Positions 45,115 to 64,000 are shown, counted from the first letter of the stretch. The stretch: 64,000 nt of DNA from a virus (IMGVR_UViG_3300042350_004191:1-64000), one strand, 5' to 3'. Program-made: numbers and translations. The notes: generated from the letters alone by a model not told the origin.

Positions 45115-45143
45115 AGACTATAGGGAATTACTTGTAAGGTCAA
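45115..45143 (-). promoter_or_regulatory. Conserved-spacer promoter of the lipoprotein
   Basis: TTGACC, 17-bp spacer TTACAAGTAATTCCCTA, TAGTCT. It overlaps the stop codon of the gene at 45140. Confidence 0.65.
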
Positions 45144-45967
45144 GAAATTTTTATATCACCAGTGTAGTTTTCTGGTTCTTTAATTCCTGTAGGACCTTTT
45201 TTCTCTATTAAATCATTTAAAAAATACCACCTTGGGTATAAAGTTCCTTGTCCAACTTGGATAAGTCCTGTTGGTTTTCCTCTGTTATTATCTAGTCTAA
45301 AGGCTTTTCCTAACTTAATATCTGGAGCATTTTCTGTTTTTGTAATTTTGAATTTGTGCAAATAAGTTGAATTATCAGTTTCAAAAATAAACCAAGTTGC
45401 ATACTGTAAGTCTGGATAAATTTCTTCATTGATAATTTGGCTTTGATAATTTATTATATTATCGAAAGATTCATTATTTGGTCTTGGGTCTGTTAATTGT
45501 ACCCAAAATGTTCCAGTCTGTGAAATAATTCTTTTAACATCAATATCATTTTTTTTATTTTCGTCCTGATTTACTATCTGATTTAATTGGTTATTAAACA
45601 AATTTAAAAGAGGATTTTGTTGAATATCTACAATTTCACCTACAAGACCTTCAAGGGTTCCAACTTTTTCCATTATTACTGCTGTAGGGGAAAATATTCT
45701 GGCTGTTGAAGTTTCTTTTGTTGTTGTTGAAGTGCTTTGCGGCGTTTTGCTTTCTTGTAAAGCTTTATTAGCCATATCGCTTGTTACAAATTTCAATTCA
45801 AACTTTTTCTGTTCTAAATTTTTTGGAAGCTGAGTTTTTACATCTTTATTATTTTGAAATTTTTTCATGAAATCTGGAAGTCTTGTTAGATTAAAATTGT
45901 ATGCTCCTTTTGCTGCATCGAAAATATCTCCAAGAGCTTCTTGAATTACTGAATCGAATTTATTCAT
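45140..45967 (-). CDS. Virion-type protein with short leader
   Basis: 275 residues. The start MNKFDSVIQEALGDIFDAAK has an IQE site and partly fits the leader pattern. The body is Asn/Gln-rich with PTAVIMEKVGTLEGLVGEIV and IYPDLQYATWFIFETDNSTY. A TAAATATAC box lies just upstream, divergent from the plus-strand virion module. Not recognised further. Confidence 0.6.
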   Translation of the reverse strand: MNKFDSVIQEALGDIFDAAKGAYNFNLTRLPDFMKKFQNNKDVKTQLPKNLEQKKFELKFVTSDMANKALQESKTPQSTSTTTKETSTARIFSPTAVIMEKVGTLEGLVGEIVDIQQNPLLNLFNNQLNQIVNQDENKKNDIDVKRIISQTGTFWVQLTDPRPNNESFDNIINYQSQIINEEIYPDLQYATWFIFETDNSTYLHKFKITKTENAPDIKLGKAFRLDNNRGKPTGLIQVGQGTLYPRWYFLNDLIEKKGPTGIKEPENYTGDIKIS

Positions 45968-46004
45968 ATAGTATATTTAGTATCTTAAGGATAATTATTA
46001 GAGA

Positions 46005-46325
46005 ATGGTTGATACACAACAATACATTGCCCAAGAATATCTTTATAATAATAGAATTTATAAAGGAAGATTTCCTATAGCCTTGGTAAACAAAAATTGT
46101 CCTTATGGTGGATATATTTCACCTGAACAATTTGAAAGAAACTTTACACCAAATACAACATTAAGAGAAGAATTAAACGAAGACGAAATTGGTTTTATTA
46201 GACTAGAAACCGAAGTAACCGGAAAAGATTCTTCTGGAGGAACAGTTATCAAAGATTACATTACTACTGAAAATTCACCTAATAAAAATCTTAGTAATAA
46301 AAACTTTACTTTAAGTTTAGCTTAA
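46005..46325 (+). CDS. Small virion-module protein
   Basis: 106 residues, ATG at 46005. NRIYKGRFPIALVNKNCPYG and EVTGKDSSGGTVIKDYITTE are typical of small structural proteins. First gene of the plus-strand late module, 18 bases before the next gene. Role unknown. Confidence 0.6.
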   Translation: MVDTQQYIAQEYLYNNRIYKGRFPIALVNKNCPYGGYISPEQFERNFTPNTTLREELNEDEIGFIRLETEVTGKDSSGGTVIKDYITTENSPNKNLSNKNFTLSLA

Positions 46326-46342
46326 ATAATAAATAATAACAT

Positions 46343-47314
46343 ATGAGTCAAGGATTAAAAATTTCAGAATTACCAGATCTTCCAAAAAATGATATAGATG
46401 TTGGTGATTATTTTATCATAGCCGAAAAAACTGGACAAAATACTTGGGCTACAAGAAAAGTTGATGCAAAATTTATTTTAAAATTAAAAACAGAAGCTGT
46501 AAATGCTGGTTTAGATGAAAATGAAGCTGAAATTTTAGCATCCACAACAACAAATAACCAAACACAAGCATCGGTTTTAAATTTAAGAAGACTGAAAGCT
46601 GGAAGTGATATTTCTTTGGTCCAAAGTGCAGATAATATTACTATAAATGCACTCGTAAATGCCCGAAATGCAGAATCTAATATAGCTAACAGAGCAGGAC
46701 TTTTCATAGGAAAAAATACAAATGACGATTTAAGATTTAAAAATATTTCAGGTACTAAAGGTATTGAAACCGTACATGATAATCCTACAAGGGTTATTAT
46801 ACAACCTATGGCTCATCATTACTTTTTTGTTCCTGCTAGACCGAACAATCCAGACATAAACCCGAATATTTTAAATGTATGGTCTAAACAAAGATCTCAG
46901 CCCGGTGCTTTGTGGCCCGGAAGAACTTTGACGGGTGCATGGACTACACCAACACAGACTTTAAATTTAACAGATCAAATCAATGCATTGCCACAAAATG
47001 TTAGAGACTCCTTAAATGCATCTGAAAAAGGATTAGCTTTTATAAGAATAAGGTTAAACACAAACTCTGCTGGAAATGTCCCACATTATGTACAGGTAAA
47101 ATCATCTGGTGCAAATGATTGGGTAACTAAAATTGATATAGATCCATCGGGTGGATCTGGTGCAGCATGGGAAGGTGAAGATACGACTACAACTATTGTA
47201 CAGTTTAATAAAACAAACAGAAGTTTTGACTGGAGAGTTGGTGTTGGTAATGTAGCAAGAGGACCAACATGGGAGTTTTCTGTTGGAATGTGGTTAGAAG
47301 GTTTCTTTATTTAA
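46343..47314 (+). CDS. Putative fibre/neck protein with ISEL adaptor
   Basis: 323 residues. The start GLKISELPDLPKNDIDVGDY then FIIAEKTGQNTWATRKVDAK is the adaptor pattern shared with 3843 and 63602. The C-terminal domain is beta-rich (HYVQVKSSGANDWVTKIDID, WRVGVGNVARGPTWEFSVGM), probably a fibre head or whisker part. Preceded by TAAATAATAAATAATAAC. Precise position in the virion unknown. Confidence 0.6.
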   Translation: MSQGLKISELPDLPKNDIDVGDYFIIAEKTGQNTWATRKVDAKFILKLKTEAVNAGLDENEAEILASTTTNNQTQASVLNLRRLKAGSDISLVQSADNITINALVNARNAESNIANRAGLFIGKNTNDDLRFKNISGTKGIETVHDNPTRVIIQPMAHHYFFVPARPNNPDINPNILNVWSKQRSQPGALWPGRTLTGAWTTPTQTLNLTDQINALPQNVRDSLNASEKGLAFIRIRLNTNSAGNVPHYVQVKSSGANDWVTKIDIDPSGGSGAAWEGEDTTTTIVQFNKTNRSFDWRVGVGNVARGPTWEFSVGMWLEGFFI

Positions 47315-47323
47315 TTTTTCAAA

Positions 47324-50300
47324 ATGTCTGATGAATTTAAACCATTATCATACAATGATTGGTTAGCAAAAAATGGCTTATCTGCCACAGAAGATTTTGC
47401 TGGCTATTCAAAATATTTGGTAAATTGGTATAAAAAACAACAAAATCCAAATGTAAATTTAAGAGCAGACTACATACAACTATTAAGAGATTTAAATTTT
47501 GTATTTGGTGATGAAAAACGTGATCGTTTTTTAAGTAATATAAATTTTGGTAATAGAGAAGAATTAATAAATTCTTTACCATACTTTGTTACCAAAATCA
47601 AAGAGCTTGTCAAAGATTTTAACGAAAAAAGACAATCAGTTAAAAAATCAAAATTAAAATACAATTTAAATTCGTCCAATAAAGGAATCGAAACATTATT
47701 ATATGAATATGTTTTAAGATGCTTTACTAGTAAAGACAGAATTGCACCTGTACCTTATAAACAATTATCTGGACTGTTACCCGACCTTAATAATTCAAAC
47801 AAGTCTTTTTTTATAGAGGTTGAAGAATTATACGATAATTCAAATTATTCTGATGTCTGGCCCGGTAATCCAGCACGAAACGTATCTCCTAAAACTTTAT
47901 CAAATCAATTTCCTTATCAAGGAAATTTAAATGAAAACCAGATTTTAGGAATGCTGACATCTTCTTTAAAAGAAAGAGCAGCTTCCACTCCTTTATCTAA
48001 AATATTTTTTGATTTTTTAGATACTAATAATCCAGCTTTAGACGAGTCTGAAATGGATTTAAATGGATATTTAAATGCAATTAATACTATTGTAGCAAAT
48101 GAAAAATACATGGGTAATGATTTATATGCATTGACTGCTATTAAAAATTTTAATGCATTTTCTTCAGATTATACGGCAAATTTAAATTTAGAAGTTGGAA
48201 ACAATTGGTTTTATTGGCCTAGTGGTGCAAAAATTTATAAATCAGATCCTATAGATAACATATATTTTCCAATTAATATAAACAGTAGTGATCTTGTAAA
48301 AAATGGAGCTACTGGTACTGGAGATTTTAGAACTTCTGATATTATCCTCACAGATAAAAAAGGTTATATAGAAGGTGCTTGGTTGCTAGGTCCAAGAATG
48401 GAATTTAGTAAACATAGAATCACTGTGAACATTGATTCAGGAGAAAAAAGACAATTTTTATGGCCGTATGTTGGTTTTAATTTAACCAAAAACACTAATC
48501 AATGGAGAGGCTTTTCTTTAAATGATGATTCTAATAAATATTTTTATTTCTTATCAGATAAAGAAAAAAATTTGATATTAGAGAAATATTATACATTAAG
48601 ACTCCCAGTACTTTCTAGTCAGCCAGTTTATTTAAATTCTACTAATTTTTATAAAAGTGGGGCATTGCCAGCACAAAATGCATTAGATGCAGATGTGATT
48701 ATTAAACAAAAACACACTTACGATTTTCAACCCATCTATTCTTCTAAAACAGAAGCAGCATATTTATATAGATTTCATGAAACCGAAATACCCATAAAGG
48801 CAGGGGTAACAAATGTATTATGGCCTTTAACAAAAATTGATGATGAAAATCAAAATATTCCTATCACAGTAACTGATGATTTTTGTGACCCTATTGAATT
48901 AAAAATGGTAAATGTTCAAGAAGGCTTTAGGGGAGCAGTTGCTGGAACCAATGCTGATGAAGCTGACATAATTTACAAGATAGATAAAAGAACCGGAAAC
49001 CCTATAGAGGCAGCATGGTTAGCAAATAGTGATGTATCAACATTAAACACAAGCACTGCAAATGATATAAAAGTATATAATACTAAAGCAAGTAGTGAAT
49101 GTTGCGAAACTTTATTGGTAGGTTCAAATCAAGATGGTATTTTTACTCATATAAAATCTGGACAAAGGATTTCTTTTGTTTGGGGAGATAAAGACACATT
49201 TGCAGATGAGGTTTTTAACTACTCTTCACACAAAGAAAATTGTCCATATGAAAAATTAAAGACCAATTACTATTCAGACCAAGATTACAACAATCCAAGA
49301 CCAATAGCTGAAAAAACTGAACCTTGGAAAGATTGTACTTGTAAAGCTACTCTCTATTCACCAATAGGACATAAAGGAAATTCTTTTGATCAATATGATG
49401 GCATTACAGATTTATTATATGCTGATCCACAAGGCACTGGTGAAGACTTTGATTTAAATACTTGGAAAGACACAAGATGTTTGGGTTATAAGTCTAGTCC
49501 ACAATTTTCATTTTTTAAATTAGATAACAATGCACCAGACGTAATTGGTTTTTGGAATGGTCAGTGGAGGACATCAAATGGTGGTAGAATGGTTTTAAAA
49601 ACCGGAAGAAGATATACGTATTATAGAACACATTTTAAACGTTTAGGAAATGATGGTCCTATGATAGTTTTGGATTATCAATATAAAGACCCTATAGGTT
49701 TTTGTTTAAACTCAACTCCAGTAGACATGATTTTATGTGTAGACTTGAGTAATTCTCAAAAATATAATCTTGATATAACAAGGGATATTGTTCAAAAAAT
49801 TGTAGAAGGCCAACCTGATAATGTTCATATAGGAATAGTTGCTTTTGATTCTAGGCAATTTCGTTGTTCATATCTTTCAAGATATCCTGATTTGGGTAAC
49901 TTTTTGGATCAATTGTTTGCTTTTGATGACAGTAATTTTTATGCATATAGAACGAATATTGTTGATGCATTACGTTTAGCTGAATTTTTATTAACAACTA
50001 CAATAACGGAAAATAATAAAAGATCAATAATAACTTGGAATAAGATTTGCAGAGATGTAAATGCAACAATTGTCGATGCTCAAAGAAAAGCTATTTTCAA
50101 TCAACCAAGATTAAATGAAGTAGATAAAAAAATTATATTAATAAGTGATGGAGATGAGACATCAGAAGTTGCCAAGGGATATGGTAAAACACAAGCTGAA
50201 GCTAACAGAGTTTCAGAAGGAAAACTTGCTTTGATTCCGTATGTCAATTCTCTTAAAGCTAAAAAATATCCTTTAATTAATTCACCACAACAAACTGTAG

Positions 50301-52027
50301 GATTTACCTTTCAATGTATTGATATCGGACCTTTGAGTATGATAAACAATACCATGGAAAGAATAGCATCCAATACAAATTTATATTTTAATTTACAAAA
50401 ATATTTAATAACAAACGATACTACGGATGTAACAAGAATTATTAAAAATATAATTTATAACACAGTTAATTGTTATGATGTATATTCTAGGTGGAAAAAA
50501 TTAATAAGAAGCAATACAGACGGATCTTGGGTCGAATCTAACGAAGAAACAGACATGGTTTTAAGACCCGGTGATAACTTAGTTTATCTACATAGAGAAA
50601 CTATAAACTACATTTCTCCTCTAAGAGAATATGCAAACTTTTCAATTCCTTCAAAAAGTTTTAATATAAAGATTCCTTTAAGAGGTTGGGATTATGCGAA
50701 AAATAGATATGTAAATGATCCTGTAGTTACCTATAGAGGAGGAAAACCATTTTGGGGAAAAGTTTATGTAGATGTAGACAATACTAATAATTTTCAGAAA
50801 GAATTTATGTATATGGGTGGTCATGTAAGATGGTTTGATGAATACCTTCCTATTACACAACCCGAAGTTTCTACTATGATTTTGAATTATGGTGATTTTG
50901 TCGAATATATCAGAAAAACACCAGAGAGATTGAAGTTGAGTGATGTTTTTGATTTTGTAGAATATAAAACAAACTATCAATGGAACAAATTAGAATTTTC
51001 AAAACAATTTTCTAATTTAGAAAGATTTTTCAAAAGTGATAGATTAGAATATGTTGCAACACCGACTTCTGTAAAAAGTGATATGGTGATTGAAGGTTTT
51101 TATGAATTTAAACCTGCTAGATACAACTATTATGCTAGAAAACGATTTACATTCGAACAAGATTTACAATTAATATATAAATGTCGCCCAACGTATGTTG
51201 ATATTTTAACAGGTAAAGTTTTAGAAGCACAATACCCATATGCAAACTTGGATAACATTAATTTTCCAACAACACCATTAATACCATATACTAATAATTT
51301 TATTACTAAAAAGAGTGTTGGTGGTTATTTATTACCTAATAATTTAGGTGTTCCATATTTTTCTCCTTATGGATATAACTTTGAAATAGATGAAGAAAAG
51401 ATAGCACTATTTGAAAGTCAAAAAAGAGAAATGATCTTTTTAGATCCAGAAAAATATGGACCAATAAATAGAAATCTTACAAATATAGATAATCTTGCAC
51501 CTACAAAGGTAGAATCGATAGATAATAGATGGATGATGATACCGTATGGTTCTGGAGAAACTGCTGGTGTTATAACAAATACAAAAAATTTCCAAAAATT
51601 TACAGCATATCAAAGTGAATACGAAATCTTAGGTGTTAATAATTATGGAGTTAGTAGACCCACTGATAATTTCCAATTTTATAATCAAAACAGACAATGG
51701 ATAGGGGGAGGAACTACAGAAAGAGGGGAAGTTACAGAAAAAATGTATTTAGACCGAAGAGCAAAATTTTTGGCTAATTTGGGTATAATGACAAAATGGA
51801 GAATGGATTTGTTTGGAAATAACTATGCATTATATAAATCTAAATCTGATGCAAATCTTCTTGAAACTGATAATTCAGATGTCAATTATAATGATATTGA
51901 TGCTTCTAGAGAGAAACTTTCAACAGACGATTGGCCTAGAACACAACTCTTCCCAGAAAATTATGAAAATATTGCTTATAACTCTAAAGCAATCGATTAT
52001 CTTGACTTTATCGTTGAAGAGGAATAA
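47324..52027 (+). CDS. Giant virion protein with von Willebrand A domain
   Basis: 1567 residues. The vWA domain starts near 800: VDMILCVDLSNS carries the DxSxS MIDAS (807-811), RTNIVDALRLAE the MIDAS Thr, and KKIILISDGDE the later Asp. A Cys-rich stretch precedes it (SSECCETLL, KENCPYEK, WKDCTCKA). The ends are beta/helix mixtures without recognised domains. vWA domains with intact MIDAS bind protein ligands through a metal. Next to the portal, so likely a tail/baseplate or neck component. Confidence 0.75.
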   Translation: MSDEFKPLSYNDWLAKNGLSATEDFAGYSKYLVNWYKKQQNPNVNLRADYIQLLRDLNFVFGDEKRDRFLSNINFGNREELINSLPYFVTKIKELVKDFNEKRQSVKKSKLKYNLNSSNKGIETLLYEYVLRCFTSKDRIAPVPYKQLSGLLPDLNNSNKSFFIEVEELYDNSNYSDVWPGNPARNVSPKTLSNQFPYQGNLNENQILGMLTSSLKERAASTPLSKIFFDFLDTNNPALDESEMDLNGYLNAINTIVANEKYMGNDLYALTAIKNFNAFSSDYTANLNLEVGNNWFYWPSGAKIYKSDPIDNIYFPININSSDLVKNGATGTGDFRTSDIILTDKKGYIEGAWLLGPRMEFSKHRITVNIDSGEKRQFLWPYVGFNLTKNTNQWRGFSLNDDSNKYFYFLSDKEKNLILEKYYTLRLPVLSSQPVYLNSTNFYKSGALPAQNALDADVIIKQKHTYDFQPIYSSKTEAAYLYRFHETEIPIKAGVTNVLWPLTKIDDENQNIPITVTDDFCDPIELKMVNVQEGFRGAVAGTNADEADIIYKIDKRTGNPIEAAWLANSDVSTLNTSTANDIKVYNTKASSECCETLLVGSNQDGIFTHIKSGQRISFVWGDKDTFADEVFNYSSHKENCPYEKLKTNYYSDQDYNNPRPIAEKTEPWKDCTCKATLYSPIGHKGNSFDQYDGITDLLYADPQGTGEDFDLNTWKDTRCLGYKSSPQFSFFKLDNNAPDVIGFWNGQWRTSNGGRMVLKTGRRYTYYRTHFKRLGNDGPMIVLDYQYKDPIGFCLNSTPVDMILCVDLSNSQKYNLDITRDIVQKIVEGQPDNVHIGIVAFDSRQFRCSYLSRYPDLGNFLDQLFAFDDSNFYAYRTNIVDALRLAEFLLTTTITENNKRSIITWNKICRDVNATIVDAQRKAIFNQPRLNEVDKKIILISDGDETSEVAKGYGKTQAEANRVSEGKLALIPYVNSLKAKKYPLINSPQQTVGFTFQCIDIGPLSMINNTMERIASNTNLYFNLQKYLITNDTTDVTRIIKNIIYNTVNCYDVYSRWKKLIRSNTDGSWVESNEETDMVLRPGDNLVYLHRETINYISPLREYANFSIPSKSFNIKIPLRGWDYAKNRYVNDPVVTYRGGKPFWGKVYVDVDNTNNFQKEFMYMGGHVRWFDEYLPITQPEVSTMILNYGDFVEYIRKTPERLKLSDVFDFVEYKTNYQWNKLEFSKQFSNLERFFKSDRLEYVATPTSVKSDMVIEGFYEFKPARYNYYARKRFTFEQDLQLIYKCRPTYVDILTGKVLEAQYPYANLDNINFPTTPLIPYTNNFITKKSVGGYLLPNNLGVPYFSPYGYNFEIDEEKIALFESQKREMIFLDPEKYGPINRNLTNIDNLAPTKVESIDNRWMMIPYGSGETAGVITNTKNFQKFTAYQSEYEILGVNNYGVSRPTDNFQFYNQNRQWIGGGTTERGEVTEKMYLDRRAKFLANLGIMTKWRMDLFGNNYALYKSKSDANLLETDNSDVNYNDIDASREKLSTDDWPRTQLFPENYENIAYNSKAIDYLDFIVEEE

Positions 52028-52047
52028 TTATTATTCAACAAATTAAA

Positions 52048-53973
52048 ATGGCTGACATAACACCACAGGCAAATATACAAAAGGACAATGGAAGAAGTTT
52101 CATGAGTTCATTAGTTTCAAAGCTTCCTTTTATGCAGGATGTCGTTGAAACAGAAACAAACAATCCAAAATACGAATTGTTTGATCGTTTATCTAAACGA
52201 TATGAAATGAAAGTAATGAAACAGTCTGTTTTGGTTGGTCCGTATTTAAACCAAAACAGTTTAGATGCTGCAAACCCCGCAAACGTTTTTGGTTCAGACA
52301 AAGGTTATCATCAATACATTTATGCAAATATAGATGTCGATAAACAAAGAAGATTGTCTGAATATAGGAGAATGGCTGCTTTTGCAGAAGTCTCTGATTG
52401 TTTGGACGAAATTTGTGATGAATTTATTAACAAAGACGAAAGAGGTAATGTAATAAAGTTATTACATACAAACACAACTAAGTTAAGCGAAGAAGTTAAG
52501 TCAGAATTAGAAAAAGAATTTTATAAATTTGTCCAGTGTTTTGATTTAGAAGGTAAGGGTTGGGGTTATTGTCGCAGACTTTTAACGGAAGGTGAGCTAT
52601 TCTTTGAAAATATAATTCATGAAGAAAAAAGAGACAAAGGAATAATTGGAGCATTGAGTATACCCGGTGAACTTATCAATCCTATCTATGATAATGTTCA
52701 AAATAATGTAATTCAAAATTTCCTATTTCAAAAACCAATTAATTTTGTAAATCAAGCTGATCCTCGAAATCCTAATTTTACACCTAATGCAAACAATCTT
52801 CCTACAAACATAGGAAGTGCAAATGCATTACAACATCAAATGATTACTTTGGAAGGAAACCAAGTAACTTATATAGATTCAGGTATTTGGAATGATAATG
52901 TAACAATTAAAATACCTTTTATAGAAAATTGTCGTAGAGCCTACAAACTTCTGTCTTTACTTGAAGATGCGATCATCATTTATAGAATGGTCCGAGCACC
53001 GGAAAGATTAAAATTTGTAATTGACGTTGGTAACATGCCTCCAGCAAAAGCTGAAGCATATGTTAAAGGTCTGATGCAAAAATATTGGACAAAGAAAACA
53101 TATGATAGTCAATCTGCTAATAGTGCATCAGGTGGAGGTTCTGCTGGAAATGTATATGATCCACAATCAATGTTGGATTCTTATTGGTTTGCAAAAAGGG
53201 CTGGTGAACAGGGATCAGACGTTCAGGTTCTTCAGGGTGGACAAAATCTTGGTCAATTAGATGATTTAAACTATTTTGTTTTAAAATTATATAAAAGTCT
53301 CAAAGTTCCAACTAGCAGATTAAATCCAAATGAGACTTTTAAAGATGGTGCTGAAATTCTTAAAGAAGAATTAAGATTTGCTAAGTTTATTGTTAGATTA
53401 CAAAATCAATTTAGTACAGGATTAAAAGAATCTTTTGTAACGCATTTAAAATTAACAGGTCTTTGGAAAGAACACAAACTTCAAGAATCTTATTTCAATT
53501 TTGAAATGGTTCCTCCATCTAATTTCTTTGCAATTAGACAACAACAATTACTGGAATTAAAACTTAAAAACTTTGAAACCATGTCTGGTAATGAAGGTAT
53601 TTCAAATACATATGCACAAAGATATTATCTTGAAATGTCTGATGCAGCTATTAGTGAGAATATGGAATGGAAGAGAAAAGATGCAGCATTGGCTTGGGAA
53701 TTAGCACAGATAGAGGCTGCTGGACCCAATTGGAAAGAACAAGTGGAAGCTACTGAAAAAGCAGCAACCGAAGCTGGTGTAGCTGGTGGCGGCGGTGGTG
53801 GCGGTGGTGGAGAATCAGCTTTACCGGAATTTGGTGGTGGACCATCTACTGGTGAAGGAGAAGGTGCAGAAACGGGTGAAGCTGGTGGTGGAGCAAATAT
53901 AGCTGGTGGCGCAACTCCCGCACCTACAACAAATGTTCCTGAAGCAGAAGAAACAGAAAATATTCAAGCATAG
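52048..53973 (+). CDS. Portal protein, T4 gp20-like
   Basis: 641 residues. EYRRMAAFAEVSDCLDEICD, then YKFVQCFDLEGKGWGYCRRL, VRAPERLKFVIDVGNMPPAK and VLQGGQNLGQLDDLNYFVLK, are strongly gp20-like. It forms the dodecameric portal ring for DNA packaging and tail attachment. A Gly-rich C-terminal tail (GGGGGGGGESALPEFGGGPS) beyond the core is unusual. Normally flanked by prohead genes in T4, but here followed by fibre genes. Confidence 0.92.
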   Translation: MADITPQANIQKDNGRSFMSSLVSKLPFMQDVVETETNNPKYELFDRLSKRYEMKVMKQSVLVGPYLNQNSLDAANPANVFGSDKGYHQYIYANIDVDKQRRLSEYRRMAAFAEVSDCLDEICDEFINKDERGNVIKLLHTNTTKLSEEVKSELEKEFYKFVQCFDLEGKGWGYCRRLLTEGELFFENIIHEEKRDKGIIGALSIPGELINPIYDNVQNNVIQNFLFQKPINFVNQADPRNPNFTPNANNLPTNIGSANALQHQMITLEGNQVTYIDSGIWNDNVTIKIPFIENCRRAYKLLSLLEDAIIIYRMVRAPERLKFVIDVGNMPPAKAEAYVKGLMQKYWTKKTYDSQSANSASGGGSAGNVYDPQSMLDSYWFAKRAGEQGSDVQVLQGGQNLGQLDDLNYFVLKLYKSLKVPTSRLNPNETFKDGAEILKEELRFAKFIVRLQNQFSTGLKESFVTHLKLTGLWKEHKLQESYFNFEMVPPSNFFAIRQQQLLELKLKNFETMSGNEGISNTYAQRYYLEMSDAAISENMEWKRKDAALAWELAQIEAAGPNWKEQVEATEKAATEAGVAGGGGGGGGGESALPEFGGGPSTGEGEGAETGEAGGGANIAGGATPAPTTNVPEAEETENIQA

Positions 53974-54021
53974 CCAATTAATTCATTGGTTATAATTAAA
54001 GTGTAAATCTGATTTAAAATA

Positions 54022-54031
54022 CATAAGTATA
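54022..54031 (+). promoter_or_regulatory. Late-type promoter box CATAAGTATA
   Basis: Seven bases above the ATG at 54038; starts the fibre gene block. Confidence 0.5.
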
Positions 54032-54037
54032 TGTTAT

Positions 54038-63589
<9,552 letters not shown>

Positions 63590-63601
63590 GTAATTAGATA
63601 T

Positions 63602-64000
63602 ATGGCTGATTTAAGAATATCGCAATTGAATCAAGTGGTAACACCCACTTTAAATGATATATTTCCTGTTGTAAATTCTGCGGAAACCAAAAGAATAACT
63701 TTTGGTAATATTAATAATTCATTGCCAACTACCACCTTTGTCAGGGCCAATTCTGGTATATGGAACAAAACTTTAGATTCAGCAAGAATGGAAATAAACG
63801 GAAATGTAGGTATAGGAAATACGCTTAATAATGTTGAATATATTGTTAATTGGAACAGTTTAACTTATCAAACTAATAGTGGTGTAATCGAAGCCGACAT
63901 AACAAATGATAATATGATCATAAAAGAAACTGGTAACTATTTGGTAAGTGCCAGATATTCCAGCTATGACCTAACAGATGATACCGACAGCTTAAGAATA
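63602..64000 (+). CDS. Fibre-type protein, 5' part only
   Basis: 133 residues visible before the window ends. The start ADLRISQLNQVVTPTLNDIF then PVVNSAETKRITFGNI is the ISEL-type adaptor. It continues with beta-rich sequence (EINGNVGIGNTLNNVEYIVN) like many marine-phage fibre proteins. ATG at 63602, 12 bases after the previous stop. Confidence 0.7.
   Translation, partial: MADLRISQLNQVVTPTLNDIFPVVNSAETKRITFGNINNSLPTTTFVRANSGIWNKTLDSARMEINGNVGIGNTLNNVEYIVNWNSLTYQTNSGVIEADITNDNMIIKETGNYLVSARYSSYDLTDDTDSLRI

Overview
This window is part of a large, AT-rich, T4-related myophage genome. The evidence is a T4-type portal protein (52048-53973), an rIIA/rIIB pair (27502-29499 and 26526-27464), TATAAATA-like late promoter boxes, and at least a dozen proteins with a short N-terminal leader ending in (L/I)xE, the signature of T4-style capsid-targeting peptides cut by a prohead protease. 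No integrase, repressor or host gene was recognised. The host cannot be read from the sequence.

Layout. 1-14.5 kb is AT-rich and mostly on the minus strand. It holds a tmRNA with a very long tag, three tRNAs (Pro, Gly, Glu), membrane and coiled-coil proteins, a metallophosphoesterase, a gp88-like protein, a Nudix hydrolase, several predicted internal head proteins and a PD-(D/E)XK-like nuclease. 14.6-33.4 kb is visibly richer in G+C and is a dense minus-strand cluster of small, mostly unrecognised early-type genes. It includes a DUF932 protein, an HhH-GPD DNA glycosylase, an Api92-like protein, a papain-like protein, rIIA/rIIB, a tRNA-Cys and a four-tRNA block. This cluster is wired by two repeated DNA elements: promoters whose 17-bp spacer carries TTACAAGTAATC, and a 13-bp dyad ATTGT-AAG-ACAAT present in over 20 copies. 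It ends at 33.4-33.9 kb in five 21-22 bp iterons followed by very AT-rich DNA, a candidate replication origin or control region.

34.0-45.9 kb is again AT-rich and mainly minus strand: a RecA/RadA-type ATPase, a YopX-like protein, two adjacent deaminase-fold proteins, a metzincin protease, lipoproteins and more leader-bearing proteins. 46.0-64.0 kb is a plus-strand virion module: adaptor-type proteins, a 1567-residue protein with a von Willebrand A domain, the portal, and three collagen-like fibre proteins built from Gly-X-Thr repeats and duplicated beta-rich modules. The last gene runs off the window.

Working model (inference): sigma70-like promoters with the special spacer drive early takeover genes, perhaps tuned by a phage protein binding the 13-bp dyad. 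T4-like late boxes drive virion genes. Leader-bearing proteins are packed into the prohead, trimmed, and may be injected with the DNA. The tmRNA and tRNAs support translation of the AT-rich late genes.
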